A stretch of DNA of 18,359 nucleotides, taken from UBA9647 sp049522195 (lineage in GTDB: Bacteria; Bacteroidota; Ignavibacteria; UBA10030). Of the stretch, positions 7,401 to 14,698 are shown one piece after another; the stretch's first letter is position 1; every line of letters begins with the position of its first letter. The position numbers were made by a program, and so were the translations under genes. Below the pieces are notes generated by a model. It was not told where the DNA came from. It did no database searches and saw nothing but the letters and a program-made list of their open reading frames with translations. Location: positions 1-18,359 of the forward strand of contig JBEKOB010000079.1 of the NCBI GenBank assembly GCA_049522195.1, written 5' to 3'.

Positions 7401-8084
7401 TCCATTTGACCTGCTATGCTGAATACCGAAGCTTGTGTAGTCAACGAAGTCAAGAAAGGGGTGTCGTTGAAATTCATACTCTATCCCCCTCGATGGGCCA
7501 GCATGGCGCATCGATAGTATGCCATATTCCATACCCGATAAGAGAAGCGCCACGCCGGGCTGGAAGAACCCAACGGCATTAGGTCCACTGTTCAAGTCTG
7601 TGGAAATGACCCGGAGATTCAACAGCGTCGGAATTCCATTCTTGAACACAACGCTGCAAACAAACGTGGTCGGCGTCGAGTAGGCAAGACGCTCCTTGAT
7701 TGAGTCGAGGACCATTACAGCAAATTCACCGTCGGTGTCAAAGGAGATGATTTGTGCATTGTTCACCTGATGGATGACCCGGATGACTGATCCATCAAAA
7801 TGAAAGATCGCAGAGGCCCCATACGAGAAAATGCTGTTCGGCGAAATTATCGACACAGCATTAACAGTGGCGTTGCCGGGAATCTTGTACTCTTTCCACG
7901 GTTGATCCGCCACGCGGTCCGATCGAGCATCAAATCTTTGCCCCCCCGCTCTGTTTGCCGGCAAATGTGAAGTTCCGTGGAAGGATTGTGCCACAATGAT
8001 TGACGGGATGAACGCAAAAGCAATGAGGGCAAACAGGTCGTTGATCAGTGCGCTTCCGAATAGGATTTTGAATGGAGTTTTCAT
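4440..8084 (-). CDS. Sensor histidine kinase with FG-GAP and ASPIC/UnbV ectodomain
   Basis: The product has 1214 aa. A signal peptide (1-33, cleaved after IIVAQ) is followed by a beta-propeller-like region (about 60-400) with a BNR/Ycf48-like strand near NEAWLVTTDGVVFRTT. Seven FG-GAP/VCBS repeats follow, with DxDxDG-type calcium loops at residues 433, 497, 549, 600, 653, 704 and 763. An ASPIC/UnbV domain (about 807-873, NRDAVGAKLS ... HFGLGD) comes next. Hydrophobic segments lie near 909-931, 951-975 and 990-1007. The cytoplasmic core is HisKA_3 (His1028 in SDLHDEIGSDLSSI) plus HATPase_c: N box with Asn1137-Asn1138, G1 SDDGVGF at 1164-1170, and G2 GEGLQNLRKRA. All catalytic motifs look intact. 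GAGGG lies about eleven bases before the ATG. The ligand is unknown; the ectodomain suggests a calcium-dependent surface or polysaccharide/protein ligand. It pairs with the adjacent NarL-type regulator. Confidence 0.93.
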   Translation of the reverse strand: MKTPFKILFGSALINDLFALIAFAFIPSIIVAQSFHGTSHLPANRAGGQRFDARSDRVADQPWKEYKIPGNATVNAVSIISPNSIFSYGASAIFHFDGSVIRVIHQVNNAQIISFDTDGEFAVMVLDSIKERLAYSTPTTFVCSVVFKNGIPTLLNLRVISTDLNSGPNAVGFFQPGVALLLSGMEYGILSMRHAGPSRGIEYEFQRHPFLDFVDYTSFGIQHSRSNGNLTLSSLERVANATLRHGKADVHVLLSLRSLHHLRKWQGEIPYRHNVSVFDSTFGAILTSNRIIFFERGEKDNGLHVDDYEKLIVDSSTVLPAGDIANVLAVSRNEAWLVTTDGVVFRTTERCENWGTKPWRQEAALPLHAGMTGMIITPIDSNHVLFAVNSFLIMDKEALRRNPVQHVKDVPPSISFLVHNLGRGTTYGIGLRDLDNNGCDDIFLINAEGNDRLYLRESHPARFGTSLNVAQERGLQGKGSGAGENLQTVETGVLLGDFDEDGSQDIVVGHLAGSNSLFKNDGWGYFRDVTSGSGLDVEMDRCEVIVGGDVNNDGYLDLFMTSFFGSNKLFVNRGDGTFRERTVEAGLKSAGRTTTAVFGDVNGDGKLDLYVGYAVSGHTLYLNNGDGTFRNATQESGLAKPLPKLVNSSLFADFNNDGALDLLVGTRGDGLRLYLNDGKGHFRDVSRESGLVFPVATYGIVFGDFNNDGLLDIFVSFLGGVRLLLNTGIDKQGIPHFRDATSMIESPIQQIAQGYNTGLATFDDLHDGDLDIVAGQYGGDTYKLENILNDSPNRGPHFLTVQVVGIKTNRDAVGAKLSLFHNDTLVGFREICDGYGYVSTSSKDQHFGLGDTSGIYTLEVSFPASGITKRINVRPGARIEVTELEGPQAALRLGVKWLNRFVLSRDVHLEILKLLLLVGFLVAIGMFETLPLPGLQRAGRDLPPLRLNNRQLILYPVAGYGVTLLLVNLGIRTFLGHDWWTRGTRSIFVEDITPHLVAFGVLALNVARQRQKEVSLAQMRLRIASDLHDEIGSDLSSIVMTSQMMNKSASLDMADKQKLSDIGTTALHTASKMRDIVWFINPEHDNVDDLLLKMKDFTLGIMKDMDYEFRTPDTTIPIRLTPDVRRNVLLIYKEIINNIVKHAGAKKVEIEVWIVDSQFILSVSDDGVGFDEQVVKKGEGLQNLRKRASDLGGTLKIQSCPGKGTNITLTAKIT

Positions 8085-8369
8085 CGATTTGATTGCCCTC
8101 GCCAGAATTCGAGATTTGATCCTCGCTCTCGGGGAAGATGGCTACCCGGGAAGCTTGACGTATTGATGCATAGGAGGATTGTGAACACCTCCTCGCTCAC
8201 GGCGCGAGCGGGAGAAGGTTCATTGAGTCAAGGATCATATGAAACCGCTTCGTACTTTTCAACACATGCAGGCAGTCTCGTTTTCGCATTCTACGGGCAG
8301 AGTGAAGGGACAATTGTAGGAGAGTATGACGACAAAGTCAACGTCCGGACAGTCAAATAGGACCATCAA
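8085..8369. other. Intergenic region between the exporter and kinase genes
   Basis: This 285-bp gap is the largest in the window and should hold the promoter of the kinase gene. I see no convincing intrinsic terminator after the stop codon at 8370. The dyads present are AGGAGG/CCTCCT (8172-8177 and 8188-8193) and a short CTCGC/GCGAG pair, and neither has a T-run. No copy of the CACGTG palindrome is present. Confidence 0.6.
8181..8360 (+). CDS. Weak candidate small plus-strand ORF
   Basis: A GTG at 8181 is preceded at three bases by a perfect AGGAGG (8172-8177) and opens 59 codons ending at TAG 8358-8360. The frame also has ATG codons at 8163 and 8166. The peptide begins VNTSSLTARAGEG and is Ser/Thr-rich with no signal peptide, membrane helix or recognised motif. 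It would be the only plus-strand gene here and would oppose the kinase promoter. The AGGAGG may be chance, and the spacing to GTG is short. Confidence 0.18.
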   Translation: MNTSSLTARAGEGSLSQGSYETASYFSTHAGSLVFAFYGQSEGTIVGEYDDKVNVRTVK

Positions 8370-11300
8370 CTAGTACCGATACTGCAGCACCGCTCGGAAC
8401 GTGTTTTGTGAGTAAACGGTCGATCCGAGTTTCTCGTACTCGACCAGTACTTGTGAAAACGTCGAAGGCTTCAGCGTGATCCGGCCGCGGACATTGTTCG
8501 AGAAGACACCTGCCTGCAGCGTGTACAAATACGCCCCCTCGACAGTCACCCATTCGGTCAGATCTTGCGCGGCATCAATCCCCAACGACGTCGTGGAAAG
8601 TTGTGATGGAGTCCAGTACGGAATTGAAGTGCGATAGATAACCCTCGAATCCTGATAGGCGTAATTTGCGAGGAGCATGATCAACGGTGCTTCCAAACGC
8701 AATTTGTACGTCGTAAACCCTGCAGCCGTCGTCTTGGTATTATTGTCAGAGAAGGAATTCACCTCCGCCGCCCCCGAAATACTGAGCCTGTCCGTTGTCT
8801 GGTAAAACATCTCCCCTGCCACCCTGTTCACATAGATTCTGGTTCTGATTGCCTGGACGCCCTCGGTCGTTTCGAAGCGTTGCAGTTTCAGAGAGGAGTT
8901 GATACGCGACGTCAGCACGTTATCGATTTGTAGCGACAAGGATAGCGGAGTCCAGGTGGAAGCATAGGAAGTAGCCAGCACTGAAGCTGAGAGTGAGAAT
9001 CCCGGCTTCACGAAATACTCCCCGGTCATTCCAAGACCGTAGCCGATTTCTGTGAGCGCAAGTCTTCTGTCGAGGACACTCTGCCGAAGAGCATGAACGC
9101 CCAGGTTCCAGTTCCTTCCTTGAATCATTCCTGCAGCGAGGGGAACTTGTTCGCGCACCAGTTCATTCGAATCCTCGGTCCGCTCATAGCCTGATTTCAA
9201 AAGGAGTCCATGTTCACGACGAATATCCTCCAACCCAACCCGGGCGTCCTGGTTGTTCGGATCCATCGTGAGAATTTCTTTATAGCGTGAGTTGGCGGCG
9301 TACCACTCTCCATCACTTCGCTCAATGTCGGCCAGCAGTACGAGCGCTTCCTTGTTCCTGGGGTTCCGTCTCAACACTTCCAGAAACTCGGCTTTTCCTG
9401 CCGCGGGATTTTTTGTCCATACCTGAAGACGCCCCAGCATAAGGCGGGATGGAATGCTATCTGGTTCAGCCTGCACAATTTTCTGATAGATGGGGAGCGC
9501 TTCCTGCTGACGTTCCTTCCAGAGATAAAGTTCTCCCAGACGCTTCAGCGAGGCAATATCATTCGGATCATCACGGCTGATCCGCTCGTACTGAGGGATC
9601 GCTTTGTCGAGAGCATTGTTCTCCAAGTACATTCGTGCCAGGCTTTTCCGGGCTTCACGGTCCTCCCCATTCACGGCCACGATCGCTTCGTACTGTTCGA
9701 GCGCTTTGTTTCCAGCATTATTCCACAGGTAGAGTTGAGCAAGGTGTTTCCGGAGATCGGAGTTCGCGGAATCGTATGTCAGGAGTCTTTCGTACGTCCG
9801 GATCGCATCAGGTTGACGGTTTACCTCGAGGTACTTTTCAGCGAGAGCCCTCATTGTTGCTGTGTCGGATTTCTCGATCTGCAAAATCTCCTCATACTGC
9901 CGGATACCTTCGTCGTTCATAGAGTTCCAAAAACACAGATCCGCCAGCGTCCTATGTAGACCAATGTTCTTAGGCTCACGTTTCACGAGCTTCTGGTACA
10001 AAGGGATAGCGTCTTTCTGCCGGTTTGCCCAGACGTAATTCTGCGCCAGGGCTTTCATTGTTGAAATGTCCTTTGAATCAGCCCGCACGATTCTCTCATA
10101 CAATGGGATCGCTTCTTTGTGCCTGTTCGTCCCTACATACCGCTGCGCAAGGTTCTTCAAGGCTGCAAGATCGTTCGGTGCGAGCCTGACGATGTTCTCG
10201 CTGGACTTGATGGCCTTCTCCGGAAGGTTGTTCCAATCATAGAGCTGTCCAAGCTTTCTCCATGTTCCCAGGTCGTTCGGAGCTTCTCGCAGAGATGTTT
10301 CAAGCAAGACAATCGCATCACGCTGTTTCCCTGCACTGATCAAGTCCTCCGCCCGTTGAATCAGCGTCTTCGGTTCAGACGGCACAGAAACTTCTCCGGC
10401 CAGGGCAGGGGGTGAGACGTCATTCCTTCCCGATCGGTCAATGGCGTACAGGTTCCCTTGCTCCGGTCCATTCATGGTTACACTGCCAACCGGATCTTTC
10501 AGAGTGAGCGTCATCATCGTCCCGTTCGATGCAAGGACGTAATACTTAGTGAAGACGAGATTCTCCGAGTGAAGAATTTCTCCCCCATCAATACTCTCAA
10601 TCTTGTTTTCGTCCGGAAGATAGAACATGTAATACGCGGAGGCCAGGTTGCTGGTGAAGCGAACACTTTTTTCTTCGGAGGTCACAGTAGCGGAGGCAGA
10701 CGAGTAGCTTTTGACCACTTCCCAGCTTTGCTTCAGCGATAAGCTACGAAGCCAGGGATAATGTTCCCTGACAAACTTCAGCCACTCCTGGAAACGATAG
10801 TACAGCCCGTCTTTCGTCGGTTCATTGTACCAGCCTGCGACATCCACATTTTGGTCTTCGCGGACGCTTTCCTGGTATCGTCCCGATGTGGGGATCACGT
10901 CGTCAGGGTGTACAAAATGATTCCAGACACCAACGGAATGAATCATGGAAATCGTCATCATTCTGTTGAAGTCATCCATCACGTATCCGCTCGTGGTCCG
11001 GGGAATGTCAGTCAGATGATCGTTCCATGGCTCGGGGCCAAACTCGCGCGCCTGGCCAAGCTCAAATCTACCCATGAACTGACCACCAACGGTCTGTAAA
11101 CCGGGGAAGACGTCTGTGAGGGCGCTCAGTCCGACAGAATCAATGATGTTCATCGGTGGGATGTAACTGATCGGCTCCGGACCCAGGTTGTCCATCTCCC
11201 AACGCCTCTTCGCAGCCTGAAGAGCCAGGACCATGTTGTCTTTCGTTCCCCACCTGGAAAGGGTAAGCGGCTGATGGTTATGACCGTGGAAAGCTAGTTC

Positions 11301-12353
11301 AACTGTACGCGCAGCCTGACGCGCAATCCAGACCGAGGAATTCATCGGCTTGCCGGCAAGGAAGATTTGGCTCCGCGACCACTCACTGAAACCGTATGGC
11401 GGCTTCGTCATTTCACTGTAATTGAAGATAAGCCCGGCGGTGTAATGCAGATTGAATTGTTTTGCCAGCTTTGCCATGTCCGGGAACCAGCGGAGGGAAT
11501 AGAACTCTGACGCTGTTTCGTTGAACTCCGATTTGATCGGCTCTACTTTTTCATTCGGGGATGGGAGAGGAAAATCGTCGAGACACACATTCGAAACATT
11601 CAACATCAGTGCCGAGGTCCAGGGTTGGACACAGCCGATCGAAGCAAGGATATACCCGCGATAGATTCTCGTCGTAAGGAGTGATGAATCCCAATAGAGC
11701 ATTTTCCCTCGCCCATACCGGCGGAACCAGGCAGCAGGATAGTTGCCGACAAAGGTTGTGGCGAACACCGTGACCGAGCTATCCAGTTGGACATCGAATC
11801 GGGATATATCCGAGAGAAGCTTCTCATTAATAGTGAGATTGTTGATTCCCGGCAGGAATTCTCGCGTGAACACCAGCCCACGACTTCTTTCACCGATGAC
11901 GGTGGGGGCTGTGCTATACCTTATACCGAAGAGATCTTCAAGATTCGCGTTCCAACCTCGAAACAACACCACCACCGCGCCGCCGTCGCGAACATAGCGG
12001 CTGAGATTCTCACACGCTCGTTCATTCAATTTCCACACGGTCTCTGTTGTGATGAGGACCGATGTGTACTCCTCAAGTGGTGGAAGGTCCCTTGATTGAC
12101 CCAGATTGTAGGAATGATAAGGGATGCGTGCATACCGAAGTGAAATAAGCGTTTGCGCGTAGCAGTACATTCCGTACTCTTCCGACGTATCATACAACAC
12201 CAACGCCGAAGTTTTGTATGGAGGGGTAGCGCCGGGACCGGTCAGGGATTGTGCGAGACAGGTGTTCCAGACAAGAAGAGCAGTGTGCAGGGAGAGGTAC
12301 CAGATGCCAATGGATCGAGCTACGCGCATTGCGCAAGACCGTCTTCTGATCAC
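8370..12353 (-). CDS. Deacetylase-TPR-outer membrane porin fusion for exopolysaccharide export
   Basis: The product has 1327 aa. The start is a GTG at 12353 whose GTGA overlaps the stop of the STAS gene; an in-frame ATG at 12329 is an alternative. A signal peptide covers about 1-35. Residues 45-255 form an alpha/beta domain (ALVLYD, GGAVVVLF) and 250-560 a polysaccharide-deacetylase-like domain resembling DUF2194/PelA. The latter has an Asp-Asp motif at 259-260 (CLDDFP) and an HxxxH metal motif at 356-360 (HGHNH). A beta-rich linker leads to about eleven 34-residue TPRs (about 664-1045). Residues 1046-1327 look like a transmembrane beta-barrel ending in an aromatic (LQYRY). In Pel and PNAG systems the deacetylase (PelA, PgaB) and TPR-porin (PelB, PgaA) are separate proteins; here one chain would do both. 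The polymer is not identified. Confidence 0.85.
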   Translation of the reverse strand: MIRRRSCAMRVARSIGIWYLSLHTALLVWNTCLAQSLTGPGATPPYKTSALVLYDTSEEYGMYCYAQTLISLRYARIPYHSYNLGQSRDLPPLEEYTSVLITTETVWKLNERACENLSRYVRDGGAVVVLFRGWNANLEDLFGIRYSTAPTVIGERSRGLVFTREFLPGINNLTINEKLLSDISRFDVQLDSSVTVFATTFVGNYPAAWFRRYGRGKMLYWDSSLLTTRIYRGYILASIGCVQPWTSALMLNVSNVCLDDFPLPSPNEKVEPIKSEFNETASEFYSLRWFPDMAKLAKQFNLHYTAGLIFNYSEMTKPPYGFSEWSRSQIFLAGKPMNSSVWIARQAARTVELAFHGHNHQPLTLSRWGTKDNMVLALQAAKRRWEMDNLGPEPISYIPPMNIIDSVGLSALTDVFPGLQTVGGQFMGRFELGQAREFGPEPWNDHLTDIPRTTSGYVMDDFNRMMTISMIHSVGVWNHFVHPDDVIPTSGRYQESVREDQNVDVAGWYNEPTKDGLYYRFQEWLKFVREHYPWLRSLSLKQSWEVVKSYSSASATVTSEEKSVRFTSNLASAYYMFYLPDENKIESIDGGEILHSENLVFTKYYVLASNGTMMTLTLKDPVGSVTMNGPEQGNLYAIDRSGRNDVSPPALAGEVSVPSEPKTLIQRAEDLISAGKQRDAIVLLETSLREAPNDLGTWRKLGQLYDWNNLPEKAIKSSENIVRLAPNDLAALKNLAQRYVGTNRHKEAIPLYERIVRADSKDISTMKALAQNYVWANRQKDAIPLYQKLVKREPKNIGLHRTLADLCFWNSMNDEGIRQYEEILQIEKSDTATMRALAEKYLEVNRQPDAIRTYERLLTYDSANSDLRKHLAQLYLWNNAGNKALEQYEAIVAVNGEDREARKSLARMYLENNALDKAIPQYERISRDDPNDIASLKRLGELYLWKERQQEALPIYQKIVQAEPDSIPSRLMLGRLQVWTKNPAAGKAEFLEVLRRNPRNKEALVLLADIERSDGEWYAANSRYKEILTMDPNNQDARVGLEDIRREHGLLLKSGYERTEDSNELVREQVPLAAGMIQGRNWNLGVHALRQSVLDRRLALTEIGYGLGMTGEYFVKPGFSLSASVLATSYASTWTPLSLSLQIDNVLTSRINSSLKLQRFETTEGVQAIRTRIYVNRVAGEMFYQTTDRLSISGAAEVNSFSDNNTKTTAAGFTTYKLRLEAPLIMLLANYAYQDSRVIYRTSIPYWTPSQLSTTSLGIDAAQDLTEWVTVEGAYLYTLQAGVFSNNVRGRITLKPSTFSQVLVEYEKLGSTVYSQNTFRAVLQYRY

Positions 12354-12688
12354 GACTCAAAGCTTTTTATTGCTTCACCGATCGTCGAATGAAAAGAAAG
12401 GTGTTTGTCCGTCCGCGTCAGTTCGAAGATTTTCCGCACCTGTTCGCTTGATTGCGCGAACTTTATTGCCGCTTTCAGCCCGACAGCCATTTTGTGGGCA
12501 TTGACCATGACGCCGAGGCATGAACTGTCGACAAACAACACATTTTTCATATCGACAACGATTTTCTTGTGCCCCTTTTCCAGCGTTTCCTTCAGCAAGG
12601 CTTTCAGTCGTGGCGCGAGCGCAACGTCCAGTTCTCCATTGAGAACGACGATTGCGACGTCTCCTTCCTGGTGTACAGTAAATTCCAT
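12350..12688 (-). CDS. STAS-domain anti-anti-sigma-like protein
   Basis: A 112-aa single STAS domain. The signature VLFVDSSCLGVMV (51-62) matches the phospho-switch loop of SpoIIAA/RsbV proteins; by analogy the phosphorylatable residue is Ser56 (or Ser55). The usual Gly after the two serines is Cys57. Three in-frame starts are close together. I chose the ATG at 12688 because GAGG (12695-12698) is six bases away, whereas the ATG at 12691 is too near it and the TTG at 12700 has none. In partner switching, the unphosphorylated form binds its partner, usually an RsbW-type kinase, and the PP2C phosphatase encoded upstream would restore that form. Its stop overlaps the start of the exporter gene, so it is translationally linked to it. 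No kinase partner is in the window, so a direct target in the export machinery is possible. Confidence 0.92.
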   Translation of the reverse strand: MEFTVHQEGDVAIVVLNGELDVALAPRLKALLKETLEKGHKKIVVDMKNVLFVDSSCLGVMVNAHKMAVGLKAAIKFAQSSEQVRKIFELTRTDKHLSFHSTIGEAIKSFES

Positions 12689-12694
12689 CATATT

Positions 12695-12698
12695 CCTC
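12695..12698 (-). promoter_or_regulatory. Ribosome binding site deciding the STAS start
   Basis: GAGG on the minus strand, six bases before the ATG at 12688, chooses between the adjacent ATG codons at 12691 and 12688. Confidence 0.55.
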
Positions 12699-12751
12699 AA
12701 TTATTCAGCTTAAACGTGGCGATGTCACTCCAGATGCGTCGTTGACTGAGT

Positions 12752-14287
12752 TCAGCGTTTCTGGAGAACCTGTTTCAAAGCACCAATGACCTTAGGGTCG
12801 AACTGCGTTCCGCTGCGGGTCTCAAAATCCTCTTCCAGCGCCTGAGGCGTTCGGAGTTTTTCGTGAAGTTGCCCTGATTGAATTTCTTCATAATATTCCG
12901 CAACAGCAAGGATTCTTCCGAGCAGTGGAATCGCCTCCCCCTTCAACCCTTCCGGATATCCCCATCCGTCATGCCATTCGTGGTGCGTCCGGATGGCTTC
13001 TGTGACATCGGAAGAGATCGGCAATACCTCGACCAGGCTTGCTCCAATGGTAGGATGGTTGAAATCGGCACGGAATCCCGTTTTGATTTCAACAACACCG
13101 CACATGCCGACATCGTGGATTTGCGCCGCCAGCTCGAGATGGCCGAGGTCTTCTTTGCTCAGACCGAGGGCCTTCCCGATTTCCACTGCGGTTACAGCAA
13201 CCCGTGTCGAGTGACCGGCACCGTACGTCGATCGCACGTCATAGGATTCACTCAACGCCCTGAGCGTTCCAAGATAGCTGTGAGTGAAATCTTCAAACAG
13301 CTTTGAATTCTGGAGGACGAGCTTTATCTGTTCACAGAAACTTCGGAGAATGGTCAGGCTTTGGTCTTCAAACGTCTTGCTCGATGTGAAGTTGATCAGC
13401 GCAAAAATTCCATGCAATTGTTTGTCCTCGACGAGGGGTACAGCGAGAATCGATCGGATGCCGAACTTTGCGATGAACTCGAGGTCCTGCAGGATGAGAA
13501 CATCGTCTGCGTCCAACGACCATTCAAACAATCCCCCCTCCGAAGAGAGATTGACCTGGGAGAGGAATGCATCGGGGAGGTTTTTTGATGCGCGGATCGT
13601 GAGCGTGTTGTTCCCCGCAATAGCGACGAACCCGGCCTCCGTCTTGCTTGCGGTCAGGGCGAGATCCAACAGGAGCGCGACAAACCGGTCCACTTCAAGC
13701 GCTGATCCGAGGACCCGTTGCGTGACACGGGCGCGCGTGGCCGCGATGCGAAGGTCCTCATGGAGTTTTGTGATTTCGCGGATCTTCTGAACACTCGCGC
13801 CTATCGCGAGCGAGTACTCATTGAGCAAGCCGGCGATGGTCTTGTCGAGCGTATGGGCCAATTCTGGTCCCGCAAACACACATCCTATGAACGTTCCGTC
13901 CTGTCCGACAAGAGGCAGGTTTAAGAATGGGCCCGCCCACACGTCGACGAAGCAGAGGGACTTGAAATCAGAGTCCATACGGATTTGCGCTTCGGGGTTT
14001 TGGAGCAGTTCGATCAGGTCCGTATTCCCTCCCAACACCGACGCAGACTCCGGACGATCAAGTCGCAGATCCATGTGTTCGAGGTCAAGCGCATCATGGC
14101 CCGAAGAAACCAGGTACACATAGTACGCGGGACTGCCGAGTATCCCATCCAACAAATCGATAAGAAACCGGTACGACGCCTCAGTAGACTGTCGCTCAAA
14201 CGGCAGCAATGCGACCTTGCGCCAAAAATCATTATCAGGACGTCCTGCTTTTAATTGCGTTTTTTTTGAGAACATTTTATCAAGCAT
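12752..14287 (-). CDS. GAF-type sensor protein with variant HD-GYP domain
   Basis: The product has 511 aa and no signal peptide or membrane segment. Residues 30-165 look like a PocR/GAF-like sensor (SLCFVDVWAGPFLNLPLVG). A helix (165-195) leads to a GAF domain (about 195-330). The HD-GYP domain fills 335-511: GHSTRVA, His391-Asp392, His411, His435-His436, DGWGYPEGLKG (440-450), and the final FETRSGTQFDP segment. HD-GYP enzymes cleave cyclic di-GMP. Two usual key residues differ: the HDxGK lysine is Met395, and the VAD aspartate is Glu464 (AVAEYYEEI). Activity is therefore uncertain and it may be a c-di-GMP sensor. It starts 20 bp after the receiver gene, so the two may act together as a split form of the common receiver-HD-GYP protein. 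The start at 14287 has only a weak Shine-Dalgarno. Confidence 0.88.
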   Translation of the reverse strand: MLDKMFSKKTQLKAGRPDNDFWRKVALLPFERQSTEASYRFLIDLLDGILGSPAYYVYLVSSGHDALDLEHMDLRLDRPESASVLGGNTDLIELLQNPEAQIRMDSDFKSLCFVDVWAGPFLNLPLVGQDGTFIGCVFAGPELAHTLDKTIAGLLNEYSLAIGASVQKIREITKLHEDLRIAATRARVTQRVLGSALEVDRFVALLLDLALTASKTEAGFVAIAGNNTLTIRASKNLPDAFLSQVNLSSEGGLFEWSLDADDVLILQDLEFIAKFGIRSILAVPLVEDKQLHGIFALINFTSSKTFEDQSLTILRSFCEQIKLVLQNSKLFEDFTHSYLGTLRALSESYDVRSTYGAGHSTRVAVTAVEIGKALGLSKEDLGHLELAAQIHDVGMCGVVEIKTGFRADFNHPTIGASLVEVLPISSDVTEAIRTHHEWHDGWGYPEGLKGEAIPLLGRILAVAEYYEEIQSGQLHEKLRTPQALEEDFETRSGTQFDPKVIGALKQVLQKR

Positions 14288-14307
14288 ACAAGTCCATATC
14301 GTGACGA

Positions 14308-14682
14308 CTACTTATCTCCGATGAGCTCACGTACTGTGTTGGCCAACTCTTGTGGATTAAATGGTTTCTTCAGCACGTAATTGACTCCGGACGCGAGCAG
14401 TTCATCGACATCGCCCAAGAAATCGCGGGCGGTGAGAACGATAATGCCGATCTGATCGAACTCCTTGCGACTCCGGATATCACGACACAGTTCAAATCCG
14501 TCTTTGTGGGCCATCATCAGGTCCGTGACGACGACGTTTGGCCTCATGCTTTCGACTTTTGCCAGTCCCTCCACCCCGTCTTCTGCTATGAGAACTTCAT
14601 ACCCGGCTTTCTCGAGGTGATACATCAAAAGCCTTCGCATGGTGCTATCATCATCAACAACGAGTATTGTCTTGCCGGTCAT
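14308..14682 (-). CDS. Stand-alone CheY-like receiver protein
   Basis: A 124-aa single receiver domain with no output domain. It has the acidic cluster Asp10-Asp12 (VVDDDSTMRRLL), the phospho-acceptor Asp54 (VVVTDLMM), a Thr switch (IIVLTAR) and the conserved Lys-Pro pair (VLKKPFNP). The frame extends to a TTG at 14718, overlapping the phosphatase gene. I chose the ATG at 14682, which begins directly before the first strand of the domain and has AAGGAG about eleven bases upstream. It lies 16 bp after the phosphatase stop and 20 bp before the HD-GYP start. It probably passes a phosphorelay signal to one of these neighbours by protein contact. The kinase that phosphorylates it is not identified; the FG-GAP kinase pairs better with its own NarL-type regulator. 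Confidence 0.92.
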   Translation of the reverse strand: MTGKTILVVDDDSTMRRLLMYHLEKAGYEVLIAEDGVEGLAKVESMRPNVVVTDLMMAHKDGFELCRDIRSRKEFDQIGIIVLTARDFLGDVDELLASGVNYVLKKPFNPQELANTVRELIGDK

Positions 14683-14698
14683 GGCCCTTGAGACTCCT

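Noticed and set aside
8172..8193. AGGAGG/CCTCCT inverted repeat as a terminator of the exporter operon
   Set aside because: The stem is six pairs with a ten-base loop and no T-run on either strand.
9250..10370. Regularly spaced similar segments resembling a DNA repeat array
   Set aside because: They are diverged codons for 34-residue TPR motifs, not CRISPR or DNA-level repeats.
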